Assembly (NCBI GenBank): GCA_942486035.1
Contig: CALNXK010000103.1
Span: 468,501-532,500, forward strand
DNA length: 64,000 nucleotides
DNA from: Porites lobata
Lineage: Eukaryota > Cnidaria > Anthozoa > Scleractinia > Poritidae
Reading direction: 5' to 3'
In this document: piece after piece, positions 55,770 to 64,000 of the stretch
Layout of the letters: each line of letters starts with the position of its first letter
How positions within the stretch are numbered: position 1 is the first letter of the stretch
The notes under the pieces: model-generated
Database searches by the model: none
Told to the model about the DNA's origin: nothing
What the model saw: only the letters and a program-made list of their open reading frames with translations
Program-made: the position numbers and the translations under genes

Positions 55770-58700
55770 TCATTGCAAGAGTCTTGCAATGACTTTTCCC
55801 GCCTTATCCAATCTTTCCATAGCCTCCGTTTGGCTTAGATTCTTTCGCATAAGCTTGGAAGTGAATTGATGCACTTCGTCGTCTGTCACAGCGAATTTAC
55901 TTCCCTCTAAATACATTTCCTCAGCTTTCTGTCGATCCACGTGCTGAATTTGCTGTATTGACCAAATGAGAGCCTGCAAGAAAAGACACAAAGATTCCTT
56001 AATGCACTATTCCGGCACGGACATCTTCCCAAGACACCCGGAGGTTAAAGATCCGCCCCAGAATTCATCATCAACAAAAACAAACGACGAGGTAGCGTGC
56101 AATCATTTTATCATGTTTGCGCCACGGGCAAGTTTACTTCACTGAAGTGCTAAGCACAATAAATGGTAAAGTATGTTTTCAGTGAAGAAAATGGGGAGGA
56201 GAGGAATGCGCAAAAGTATGTGAAAAATAGCTAATATTTGAAGGATGCTAAGAGAGAGAATTTGAAGTCTATAATTAATGGACAACTAAGGTCATGTTCA
56301 CACGGTACCGGATACGATAGAGAACTGGAACAAGTCGTTCACACACATCGAAAAAAGTGGAATAACTCCCAGTCCTCACTCCTGAATAATTACTTCCGTC
56401 CCAGCGGATTCCATTTCCGGTACGGTCCAAATACCTGTGCAAACTGCACCAAAGTTTGGCACAGAACCTATCCGATATGTGACTCTCCACTTTCGAGATC
56501 GGTGCGGCGCAGCTTCGCTCCGTTACAGTAATCGCAACGAAATCACCGTTCTTATGTGGGAACAGAAGCCATATCCGGTATGGCTTTCGTGCCGGCGCCA
56601 AAGCTATTCAATACACTGTAGTGTGAACACAGCAAAAGACCAAATAGTTCGCCATCTCACTAAAGTGCACCGAAGCGCGCTAGCAGACTGACTACTTCAA
56701 GTCTACCCTTTCAACCTTCTTTCTTTCTATCTCTTTGCGTCTATTCCTTTCTTACTCAATTCTCCCCAATACGCAACAAATGTTCCAGTTCTTGCAGTCG
56801 TTACCCTTGTAACCCTGATCGTAACAAATCGTCATCTTCATCGATTACAGCTATGGTGGTAATTTTTCCAAATCTTTGTTAATGGCGACGTAGGTTATGC
56901 TCAGACTTGGGGGGTATTGACCCAGGAAAACCCCATCGAGCCACCTTAAACTCACTACTAAAACAATGGTACGAAACTCAACTCACCTCGGGTAACCAAA
57001 CTTCGGACACATAAGTTATATCTGGGGAGCCTTTGACTTCTTCATAAAACTGAAGAAGTAATCCCATTATTTCGTCTCGCTGTTTAAAAGAAGGAAAGCC
57101 AAGGACAACTTAATTACTAACTAATCATGTGTTAAAGGAGCGGTTTCTAGAATTGTAGTAAAATTCCATTTAATCTTTGGTAAAACAGGCGACAAAAACG
57201 TGCAACCTCTTTTGCAACATTGTTACAAAATGAGTGGAAAAGCGGTAATGCACGTTTTACCACCCAACGTTCAAACCTGTCAACAACCTGATTTTTTGCA
57301 AAACAGGTTTGATGTGGGTAGTAAAACGCGCAAAATCGCTATTCAACTCGTTTTGCAGCGATGTTGCTAGACAAGTTGCATGTTCTTTGTTGCCCGTTTT
57401 ACCGTATCTTTAGTGGGAACTTCCACCGAACCGAGTGAAACAAAAATAACTGCTCAAAGCATGAATAGAGGTTCTGAATAACACAACAAATGCAAGAGGC
57501 GAAACGATGAACAAACTTGAAGAAGATTAAAACGAATTCCAATAGCGCTTTTAAAAACTTTTAACTTGTTAGCCTAACAATTTAACAAAGTTCATTTTTG
57601 TTGTTTGTATCGTTTCATGTAATGCTTGTGAGACATATTTGTTCGACACGACGCTGTGATTTTTGTCATTCACAAGTCAAGTTCTCAAGTTCCACAGCAA
57701 ATAAGCACGCACAATTCGCATACCGTAAATGACCTATTAAACGCCCGGGCGTCTATTTAATTCTAGGGGTCTAAGCGGGGGCGTTTAATAGATAGCAGGC
57801 GTTTAAAAGAGAAAGGCGTTTTATTCTCATAACTGCAACAAGCTCAACAAACTAATATGCTTTCGGTGAAAATGTCAAGAGAGTTTTAAAAAGCGGAATA
57901 TCCAGTCCATCAATTGATACGTCTAGGCCGCCTAGAGATCCACTTTCAAATCCCAACATCGATGTCAGAATCCTCGGTCATTGTTATTGTGTTGCCATCG
58001 TTAGTCTATCCTCACTTTAAACTTGAAATTGAACAAGATGAAACATGCAAACCCTTGATAATCAAACAAGAAACTGAATGAATTGAATGATTTTGCACCT
58101 CTTTGGTAATTCCAAGTATTTTGGAGTAATTCTCATAGGGGGACGTCTATTAGACTGGGGGCGTTTATTAGATAAGAGGCGTTTATTTGGAAGTGTGGGC
58201 GTTTATTAGGTCATTTACGGTAATAGGCCATTTTACAGTTGTGTGCTTAGTGTCCTAGCCTTTGAGTGAACGTGAGGCTGAGGTTGACCTTGTTTTGATA
58301 AAAACCTCGATCCTTTTCTAATGTAAATTTTGCTTAAAAAATACTAGTTAGCATAAGAAATACATAATTCACATAATAAAGCAGGAAGGGCTGTATCAAA
58401 ACAAGGTCAACTCCAGCCTCGTTTTCACCTGCAACTGTAAAATGGGCTATTAACAAAATGAATCAGACAGTCGCGTCACAGCCCCTGGTGATGCAACGAC
58501 GCAACACTGCGTTGCAATGTTGGAACAATGTTGTAACCATCCGAAACAATCTCGCAACAATGTTGCAACGCTGTGTGGCGCTAAAAATCGTCGTTGCGAA
58601 TCGTCTTGCGTAACATCACCTTTACGCAATCACCCTTTGGGGAAGGCCAACTGACCGCTTAATGCAGGTTGCCTGTTTAAGAGGGAGCTTTAGCAACAAC

Positions 58701-61700
58701 GATAGCGATGGCTAAGAAAACGTCATTTAAAAGGTGAGGTCGCGCTGTTTCAAACTTTATTGCGCTTATTCTGTCTCATTCAGTTCGTCAAATCTTGGCA
58801 ATTTTTTCTGGAGTTAAATTCTAAAAGAGTGTATCGAAGTCCAAGAAAAGAAAAAGAAAGTCGTTGCCTCGTGTTCACGTCCTTCACAAAACGAGAAATT
58901 AGGCATTTTCACGTCGTAGTCGTGCAATGACGGCAAAGAAATGTACAAAAAAACGTGACGCACGCGCAAAGTTGTTGTTTTGCCATTTTGTCAGCTTTTA
59001 TGTCGTTTTCGTTGACGTCGCCGTCGTCGTTGCTTAAGCTCCCTAATAAAGGTTTGACAAACTTAAGAGTTAATCATGAAAGTATTCATCACATGACAAA
59101 TTGACCTCATCTTTCTGCCTCTTGTTAAAAGACAAGCAATAAAAACGCCACGCACAGAGCATGTGTATCTATCGCACTGTTATGGTAGATCTTGACAAAG
59201 TGTCGACTGTTTAATAGAGAAGAAGACAAAAAATAACTCGTTGGGACCTCGGAAAAGGTTACTGCGAACGCCTAGTAAAGATGACCGCTTAATAAAGACA
59301 GTTTTAAAGAGGAGATCCTCACGGTTTTTATTTTCCTACGCACGCTCGACGATCTCGAAAGAGAAAATAGAAGGTCTGTGAACAGGATATCATTTTCTCT
59401 ACATACCAAGTTGTCATCTGCAATAGGTCCAAATCCTGCTCTGTGCTTCAAATTATCTTTTTCTCTGACTCTGCCACTTGTGTAGATCAAATGGCGTTCC
59501 GATGATTTAGTACCATTCAATATCTGTCGCAAAAATGTCTGGACAGAGAAAAAGAGAGTCTTGAGTCTTAGCTATATCTTATGTAACAAAATATCTTCAT
59601 TTTACATACAAACAAAAGTTAGAAGAAAAAAGTGAAAAGAGAAAAAATATGTATCTACAATCATGGACAAAAGTGTTGGGACAGTTGTACAGTTCGAATG
59701 CTTTTTAAGACACGCGAAATTGTATCCGCGTGCTACTAACACTGCACCCCCCTACCCCCACCCCACGGGCAGTGTTGAAACCGTCAAGGCACAATTCCTT
59801 TGATCTTTAAACATTGTATTGGGTGGGGAAGGGGAAGGGGACATGGATTTGTAAAATGACAGCACTGCTTTTTACGACATTACTTGTGAAACGCATAGAA
59901 TTGAAGTTATGCTCTGACTATCCCAAGGACTTTTGTCCATGATTGTAGTAATCAGACTGTGACAAGAACAAGTAAAACCAAACACAGTTAAGCCAACTTC
60001 GTACCTTACGATAAACACAAAACAAACACACACAAAAGCTATTACAGCAATACAGTGATATCCTGGTTAACAGTATACAATATCTTCAAGTTGAACTTAA
60101 CAATAATATTGAAAATTAAGATATCAATTATCGGAAACGACACTGATTAACCTTCCTCACTTGTTAGAGTGATTGTTAAATTTGTCTTTTTTCCCCGCAA
60201 TATGTGTAAAAAATACCCCTTGTCCTGGCAATGAAAACCATGAAGAGCAGGTATACCATTCTGGCATTTCCGAGAATAAATATAAAACGTACCCAAAAGC
60301 CAAATGTGATTAAACAAGAGAAAATCTTCTCCAATATTTAATTATCATAAATTCAATTACCTTTGCCTGTCGGATGTATGATAAAATATTGCCGTACTGC
60401 GATACTTGCCTACAAAAAACCCAAAGGAAATAAAATCACTTAGTTTCTGTTTTCATTAATTAACACAAAGCTGTCTCACAACGTAAACTATCTTACTGTT
60501 TCCAAGTCTTTGAGTTTGTAACTTGAAAGAAAGGCGTGTACTGGTTACACTCAAAGTAACAGAGGTTTTTCCTCGCGTGTGGTGGGATGCCTCGGTGTCA
60601 GGTCGACAGATCTTCGACCTAAGGCCGAAGCCACGAGCAACAAAAACCGGAAACCGCGCTTGAAAAGTCTCTGGCACCCAGGGTAACCTGGCTACTGTTA
60701 TAGGCTATGTTCACACTCAACCGGATACCGGTTAGACCGGCTTTTCGTGGCGCAACAAAAAGCTATCAGCAATAGTGTGAACACCTATCCGAGATCGGCG
60801 CGGCCCAGCTTCGCTACGTCACAACCGTTCTTGTGTGAACAGAAGCCGTATCTGGTATGATTTTCGTGACGGCGCAGAAGCTATCTGGCATAGTGTGTTA
60901 CACACGGCCTTCGTTTATTAAAATCTTACTTTTTGGCCCTTGAAGACTTCCGGCATTGAAACACACTTGATTTTTCTGAAGCATCATCTTTGCTTTCTTT
61001 TGTAATTTCACTAACTTCTTCTACATCATCTTCCTCTTCGACGACGACTTCATCATCTGCTAAAACAAACGAGCGATACGTTTTTATACTTGAAAAAAGC
61101 GAAAGCTGATTTATTTGGTAATTTCTTAACCTTTAAATTTTTAAGTTTAACTTAAAAGTTCTGAACATAACAGTTAACATAAGTAGGTTGAGTATGATCG
61201 TGCGGGTGAACGTAGTCCTAAATAGGACTGTTGTTGTTGACAGTGACTGACATTTCGACAACCTGATACGACTCACTTTGACTCTAAAGATGACTACCGC
61301 TACCGCACATGTTGTCGTAACGTCAGTCACTGTCAACAACAACAGTCCTATTCAGGACTACGTTCAGCCGGACGATCAAACTCAACCTACTTATGAAAAG
61401 ACTCCTGCGTTCAAAACTTTCATAGTATAACAGTTAACACTTACATCTCTGTTTCAATGAATGCAGCAATACTCAAAGTAAAGTAAGTTGTAGAAGTAGA
61501 GAATTACCAAAAACAACAACAACAACAACAACAACGGTTTACACAACAACAAAAAATGATCAGTACGGTAGGTACATGTACCTTCATCCATTTCATTCAG
61601 ACTCTTTCCAAGCCCTAAGCAGGATTAAAAAAATAATATTATTAAATTTCCTTTACTTAGCATCACACTTGGCTATAAAAAATAAAAAATATATATGTGA

Positions 61701-63108
61701 AATAGTATATATGATTGCCAAGTTACCAACCTTTTCTATTTAATAAGCCTTCGGCTTCCTTCAAGGCTTGCTCAAAAAGGTCTTTATCCTTTATTTGGTC
61801 TTTTATGGCCTGTGAAATCAAAACGTGTCCATTTACATTAACCAAAATAAAAAAACAGCAACAAAAAGACAACTATAATACATAATTGTATCCTATGATG
61901 TGTAAACCCTTCACGTCATTTAACTCTAATACAGTCAAGCTTCCACAAGTAAATGGCTACCTAAAAAGCGAACAATTAGTGGTCAAGTACGAGAGTTGAA
62001 TGACAGGTGGTCTCTTCCGAGGAAAGTTCTGCACACAGTTTAGCCTGTGAACGCAGATGTATTTCCGGTTTTGGCTGCGCCAGGCAAAGAGCACTGTCAC
62101 CTGGAAATGTGACTATGTTCGCAGGCTAGACAACTGACATCATTGTAACTATCCAAACATTTACTTGTGGAAGAGAATTTAGTTACTGCAATTTTGCAGT
62201 TACCATATATGTAGTGCCATGTTGTCACTAACATTTCTCAGTGTAGCGTGCTACATTAGTCTCCTTCGCAGCGGTTTTTAGGGTCATCACCCAACATTTT
62301 TCCTCACAAAGCGTTGCGTTGAGCATTGCGTGACGACCCTAAAAATGGCTGCGAAGGAGATGACATAGTACATATGTTACAAGTCAAACTTACATTAAAA
62401 TTAAAATTTTTGGATCATTTTACGTTTCTGGGAAACTGCCCACCTACCCCTCCCTTAAGCCAATGTTAACACTTACCTCTCACTAAGGGCAAAATGCTGG
62501 CTTAGGGGAGGGGTAGGTGGGCAGTTTCCCAGAGATGTAAAATGATCCAAATTTCTTAACCTGGGTTAAGAAAGGGTTCTTAACCTGTAAACGAAGTTTA
62601 CATACATTTTATTTTGTAAACTGCCTTTTTGTAGATTTATGCATTCACTGTGTGAAAATGAAAATATTCCTATGTGAGGAAAGCACATTGCGCCATAATA
62701 AAAGAAACTGCTTCCGTCTTGCCTGGATCATTATTTAATGAAAAATGATAAAACGCTCACCACAAAAAGTGGTCGCAGTCGCTAACATGAAGTGGTCATT
62801 TATTAGAGGTTCTAACCATGGGATTACAGTGAAGAAAGTGTTACATAAAAAAAGGACATGATTTCTTAGATGAACTACAGTAAGGGCAAAAAGTGATAAA
62901 CTGTCCACCTACCCCTTCCCTAAGCCAACATTTTGCACTAAGTGAGAAGTAAGTGTTAATGTTGGCTTAGGGGAGGGGTAGGTGAGCAGTTTCCCAGAAA
63001 CATATAATGATCTCATTACGGTACACAATCAAAGGACTTACCAAGAACACATCCCTCTGACTCTGATCACAAGCAAAGTGAACTAATTTCAGTGGCTGGA
63101 TTTTGAAC
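55770..63108 (-). CDS. PWWP3A/MUM1-like protein, C-terminal part (~262 aa), 5' end outside window
   Basis: Eight coding exons on the minus strand: 63108-63042, 61809-61731, 61614-61582, 61059-60930, 60409-60361, 59538-59407, 57079-56987 and 55973-55770 (stop at 55772-55770). All junctions are in frame; the donor at 61730 (gttggt) is weak. The C-terminal exons match the conserved region after the PWWP domain of PWWP3A (MUM1/EXPAND1), a chromatin factor linked to DNA repair: FLRQILN, then an acidic/charged link, then VSEVWLPEALIWSIQQIQHV and KAEEMYLEG (human: LLPEAIICAISAVDEVDY and KTAEEKYIKG). An acidic exon (DDEVVVEEEDDVEEV) precedes RKSSRAKK, a likely nuclear-localisation patch. The PWWP domain itself should lie to the right of the window. 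PWWP3A and PWWP3B cannot be told apart here. Confidence 0.75.
56290..56632. mobile_element. MITE with ATGTTCACAC ends (copy 1)
   Basis: gtcatgttcacacggtaccg and gtagtgtgaacacagc are imperfect inverted ends. Interior segments share cgagatcggtgcggcgcagc and aaccgttcttatgtg-like wording with the copy at 60702-60905. PWWP3A-like last intron. Confidence 0.7.
57179..57404. mobile_element. MITE (GGTAAAACAGGCGACAAAAAC)
   Basis: ggtaaaacaggcgacaaaaa with cgtgcaac pairs with gttgcatgttctttgttgcc with cgttttacc. Inner pairs include caaacctgtcaacaacctga and caaaacaggtttgatg. PWWP3A-like intron. Confidence 0.8.
57721..58222. mobile_element. Non-autonomous DNA element, copy 2, uninterrupted
   Basis: The inverted ends taccgtaaatgacctattaa with acgcccg and its reverse complement ending tcatttacggta. 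Subterminal gggcgtttattaga units are repeated. 502 bp. Its middle (cgatgtcagaatcctcggtc, then attgtgttgccatcg) reads through the point where copy 1 at 3818-4932 is interrupted. A third MITE abuts its right end. Confidence 0.85.
58221..58452. mobile_element. MITE (TAATAGGCCATTTTACAGTTG)
   Basis: taataggccattttacagtt and aactgtaaaatgggctatta are inverted ends; inner arms include gaggttgaccttgttttgat / atcaaaacaaggtcaactcc. It shares its first two bases (TA) with the end of copy 2, consistent with insertion at a TA. Confidence 0.85.
58682..59044. mobile_element. MITE (AGGGAGCTTTAGCAACAACGA)
   Basis: agggagctttagcaacaacg and cgtcgttgcttaagctccct are inverted. Inner arms are rich in cgacg/cgtcg. 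About 363 bp, non-coding. Confidence 0.8.
59658..59945. mobile_element. Tc1/mariner-type MITE with TA duplication
   Basis: caatcatggacaaaagt and acttttgtccatgattg are exact inverted ends, each directly flanked by TA (59656-59657 and 59946-59947). The terminal motif resembles Tc1-type ends. 288 bp, no transposase. PWWP3A-like intron. Confidence 0.85.
60702..60905. mobile_element. MITE with ATGTTCACAC ends (copy 2)
   Basis: ggctatgttcacactcaacc at the left; the right end is degraded (ggcatagtgtgttacacac). The interior gagatcggcgcggcccagct and cttcgctacgtcac match copy 1 at 56290-56632. It ends 25 bp from a coding exon of the PWWP3A-like gene. Confidence 0.65.
61178..61395. mobile_element. 218-bp long-stem hairpin (CATAAGTAGGTTGAGT)
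   Basis: The 85-bp arms (61178-~61262 and ~61311-61395) are reverse complements with only about six mismatches, with motifs cataagtaggttgagt, acgtagtcct and ttgttgttgacagtgactga. The loop is about 48 bp. PWWP3A-like intron. Confidence 0.9.
62041..62128. mobile_element. Hairpin (TAGCCTGYGAACGCAGA)
   Basis: tagcctgtgaacgcagatgt with atttccgg pairs with ctggaaatgtgactatgttc with gcaggcta. 88 bp. It has the same TAGCCTG terminus as the 9-bp-duplication MITEs, but no clear flanking duplication. Confidence 0.75.
62259..62361. mobile_element. Hairpin MITE (GTCTCCTTCGCAGC)
   Basis: gtctccttcgcagcggtttt with tagggtcatcac pairs with gtgacgaccctaaaaatggc with tgcgaaggaga. 103 bp. Confidence 0.8.
62410..62550. 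mobile_element. MITE, CTGGGAAACTGCCCACCTACC family, copy 2
   Basis: The stem runs from ttggatcattttacgtttct and gggaaactgcccacctaccc to the reverse complement ending aaaatgatccaa. The loop contains acacttacctctcacta. It is the best-paired copy of this family in the window. Confidence 0.9.
62895..63010. mobile_element. MITE, same family, copy 3
   Basis: gataaactgtccacctaccc pairs with ggggtaggtgagcagtttcc. The loop (cactaagtgagaagtaagtg) is in the opposite orientation to copy 2. It lies only ~30 bp from the PWWP3A-like exon at 63042. Confidence 0.85.
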
Positions 63109-64000
63109 CTAAGAAATGTTTATCAAGTTGAGTTACATGGTCATTATAGAATAATAACTCAATCAGCATAATGAGAGGTCAGTGGAATGTTTTCACAAAA
63201 AAATGCAAACAGTTTTTTTCGTACAAGTTGGCAAATTGACTACATGTTAACACTAAAGCCACTCTTGCATTTACATGTAGCCTCCCACTCAGACATTCAT
63301 AGAGCTTTGCAACAAATTCCTTGCCCACAAACGTTTGTTGGGTAGGATTGCATGATGAGCCAAAAGAACATCATTCAACAAAGTTTTATAAATTAGGCCC
63401 ATTTATACGAGGAAAAATAAGATGCGTCTTACATAAGACGCGTCTTAAATAAGACGCGAACTGCACCATTTACACGAGCATGTCTTATCTAATAAGCCGC
63501 GTCTTAGCTAAGCCGCGTCTTATTTTAGGCGAAATGTGCCGTTTATACGGAAAGTTCGTGTCTTATTTAAGATGCGTCTTATGTAAGACGCGTCTTATTT
63601 TTCCTCGTATAAATGGCCCTAATGTCGCTAAATGTAATTTAGGCATAGTTAACCTTGAAACAATGCTGGTCAGCAGTTTTCCCAACAATGCTGGGGGTGG
63701 CCCGATGCCTTTAGCAGGGCACCTCATGACTGGTATACGCAGTTGCTTGCTTGCAGTTCTTTGCCACGAGAATTAGCTAGAGCCTTGTTGTTTGCTTGCC
63801 ATTTTAGTGCTGTTTTTTTTTTTCCCAGCCATCCCTCCCTCTTTAGTTCAGGGCCAGGTAAGTATTGGTTGAGAAGTATTTCACTGAACAGTTCATTGTG
63901 ATGGTGCCTGGTGGGGGCCGCTGACAGTGTTACCATGGATACCTCCTTCCTCATATTAAAGCATTGTTGCGCTAGAACATTGTCTGACCCCAACAACTTT
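63109..64000. other. Right-edge intron of the PWWP3A-like gene
   Basis: It contains the hairpin MITE at 63394-63621. I found no further coding exon with splice sites in frame, so the PWWP domain exons should be beyond 64000. Confidence 0.45.
63394..63621. mobile_element. MITE built of TAAGACGCGTCTTA palindromes
   Basis: The ends taggcccatttatacgagga and tcctcgtataaatggcccta are inverted. The arms are filled with repeated taagacgcg / cgcgtctta units in both orientations, at least eight in 228 bp. Confidence 0.85.

Noticed and set aside
63480..63996. 98- and 90-codon frames at the right edge, considered as PWWP exons
   Set aside because: The first starts inside a hairpin MITE and neither shows a PWWP-like pattern or compatible splice sites.

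Overview
The window is eukaryotic nuclear DNA. It holds intron-bearing genes with GT-AG junctions that keep frame, introns of about 0.1 to 3.7 kb, and a very high density of short inverted-repeat transposons (MITEs), tRNA-derived SINEs and LINE 3' fragments. The gene set (SMN, POLR3G/RPC7, PGPEP1, SUB1/PC4, CCDC15, a PWWP3A-type protein, a TMEM35-like protein, a secreted collagen with a laminin-G-like domain) is metazoan. The repeat families look like those of anthozoan cnidarians, probably a stony coral; this assignment is inference from family resemblance, not from a search.

Layout. 1-3.4 kb: one doubtful two-exon ORF (583-1219) whose tail runs into a hairpin repeat, then a large fold-back repeat. 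3.5-5.3 kb: TMEM35-like gene (+), with a transposon inside a transposon in its single intron. 5.3-9.1 kb: repeats. 9.3-17.3 kb: 14-exon collagen/LamG gene (+), with a dead LINE fragment in intron 9. 18.8-23.6 kb: POLR3G (-). 23.7-28.2 kb: PGPEP1 (+), head to head with POLR3G over 102 bp. 28.2-32.3 kb: repeats. 32.3-40.5 kb: SMN (+, 10 coding exons). 42.3-43.7 kb: CCDC15-like single-exon gene (-). 45.9-49.4 kb: SUB1/PC4 (-), with one GC-AG intron. 49.4-55.8 kb: gene desert with a decayed Penelope-like reverse transcriptase inside another element. 55.8-63.1 kb: C-terminal eight coding exons of a PWWP3A-like gene (-), whose 5' part lies beyond the right edge.

The genes do not form a pathway. They are housekeeping genes (Pol III subunit, Pol II coactivator, snRNP assembly, peptidase) beside a secreted matrix-type protein and a centriole protein. 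The most interesting coding observation is that the SMN homologue appears to carry a second, degenerate Tudor-like domain directly after the canonical one. Other points are a GC-AG intron in SUB1, a MITE 32 bp upstream of the CCDC15 start codon, a paralogous empty site that proves one nested insertion, and several MITE groups with readable target-site duplications. Exon coordinates were derived by hand from splice consensus plus frame continuity and cover coding parts only; UTRs are not mapped.
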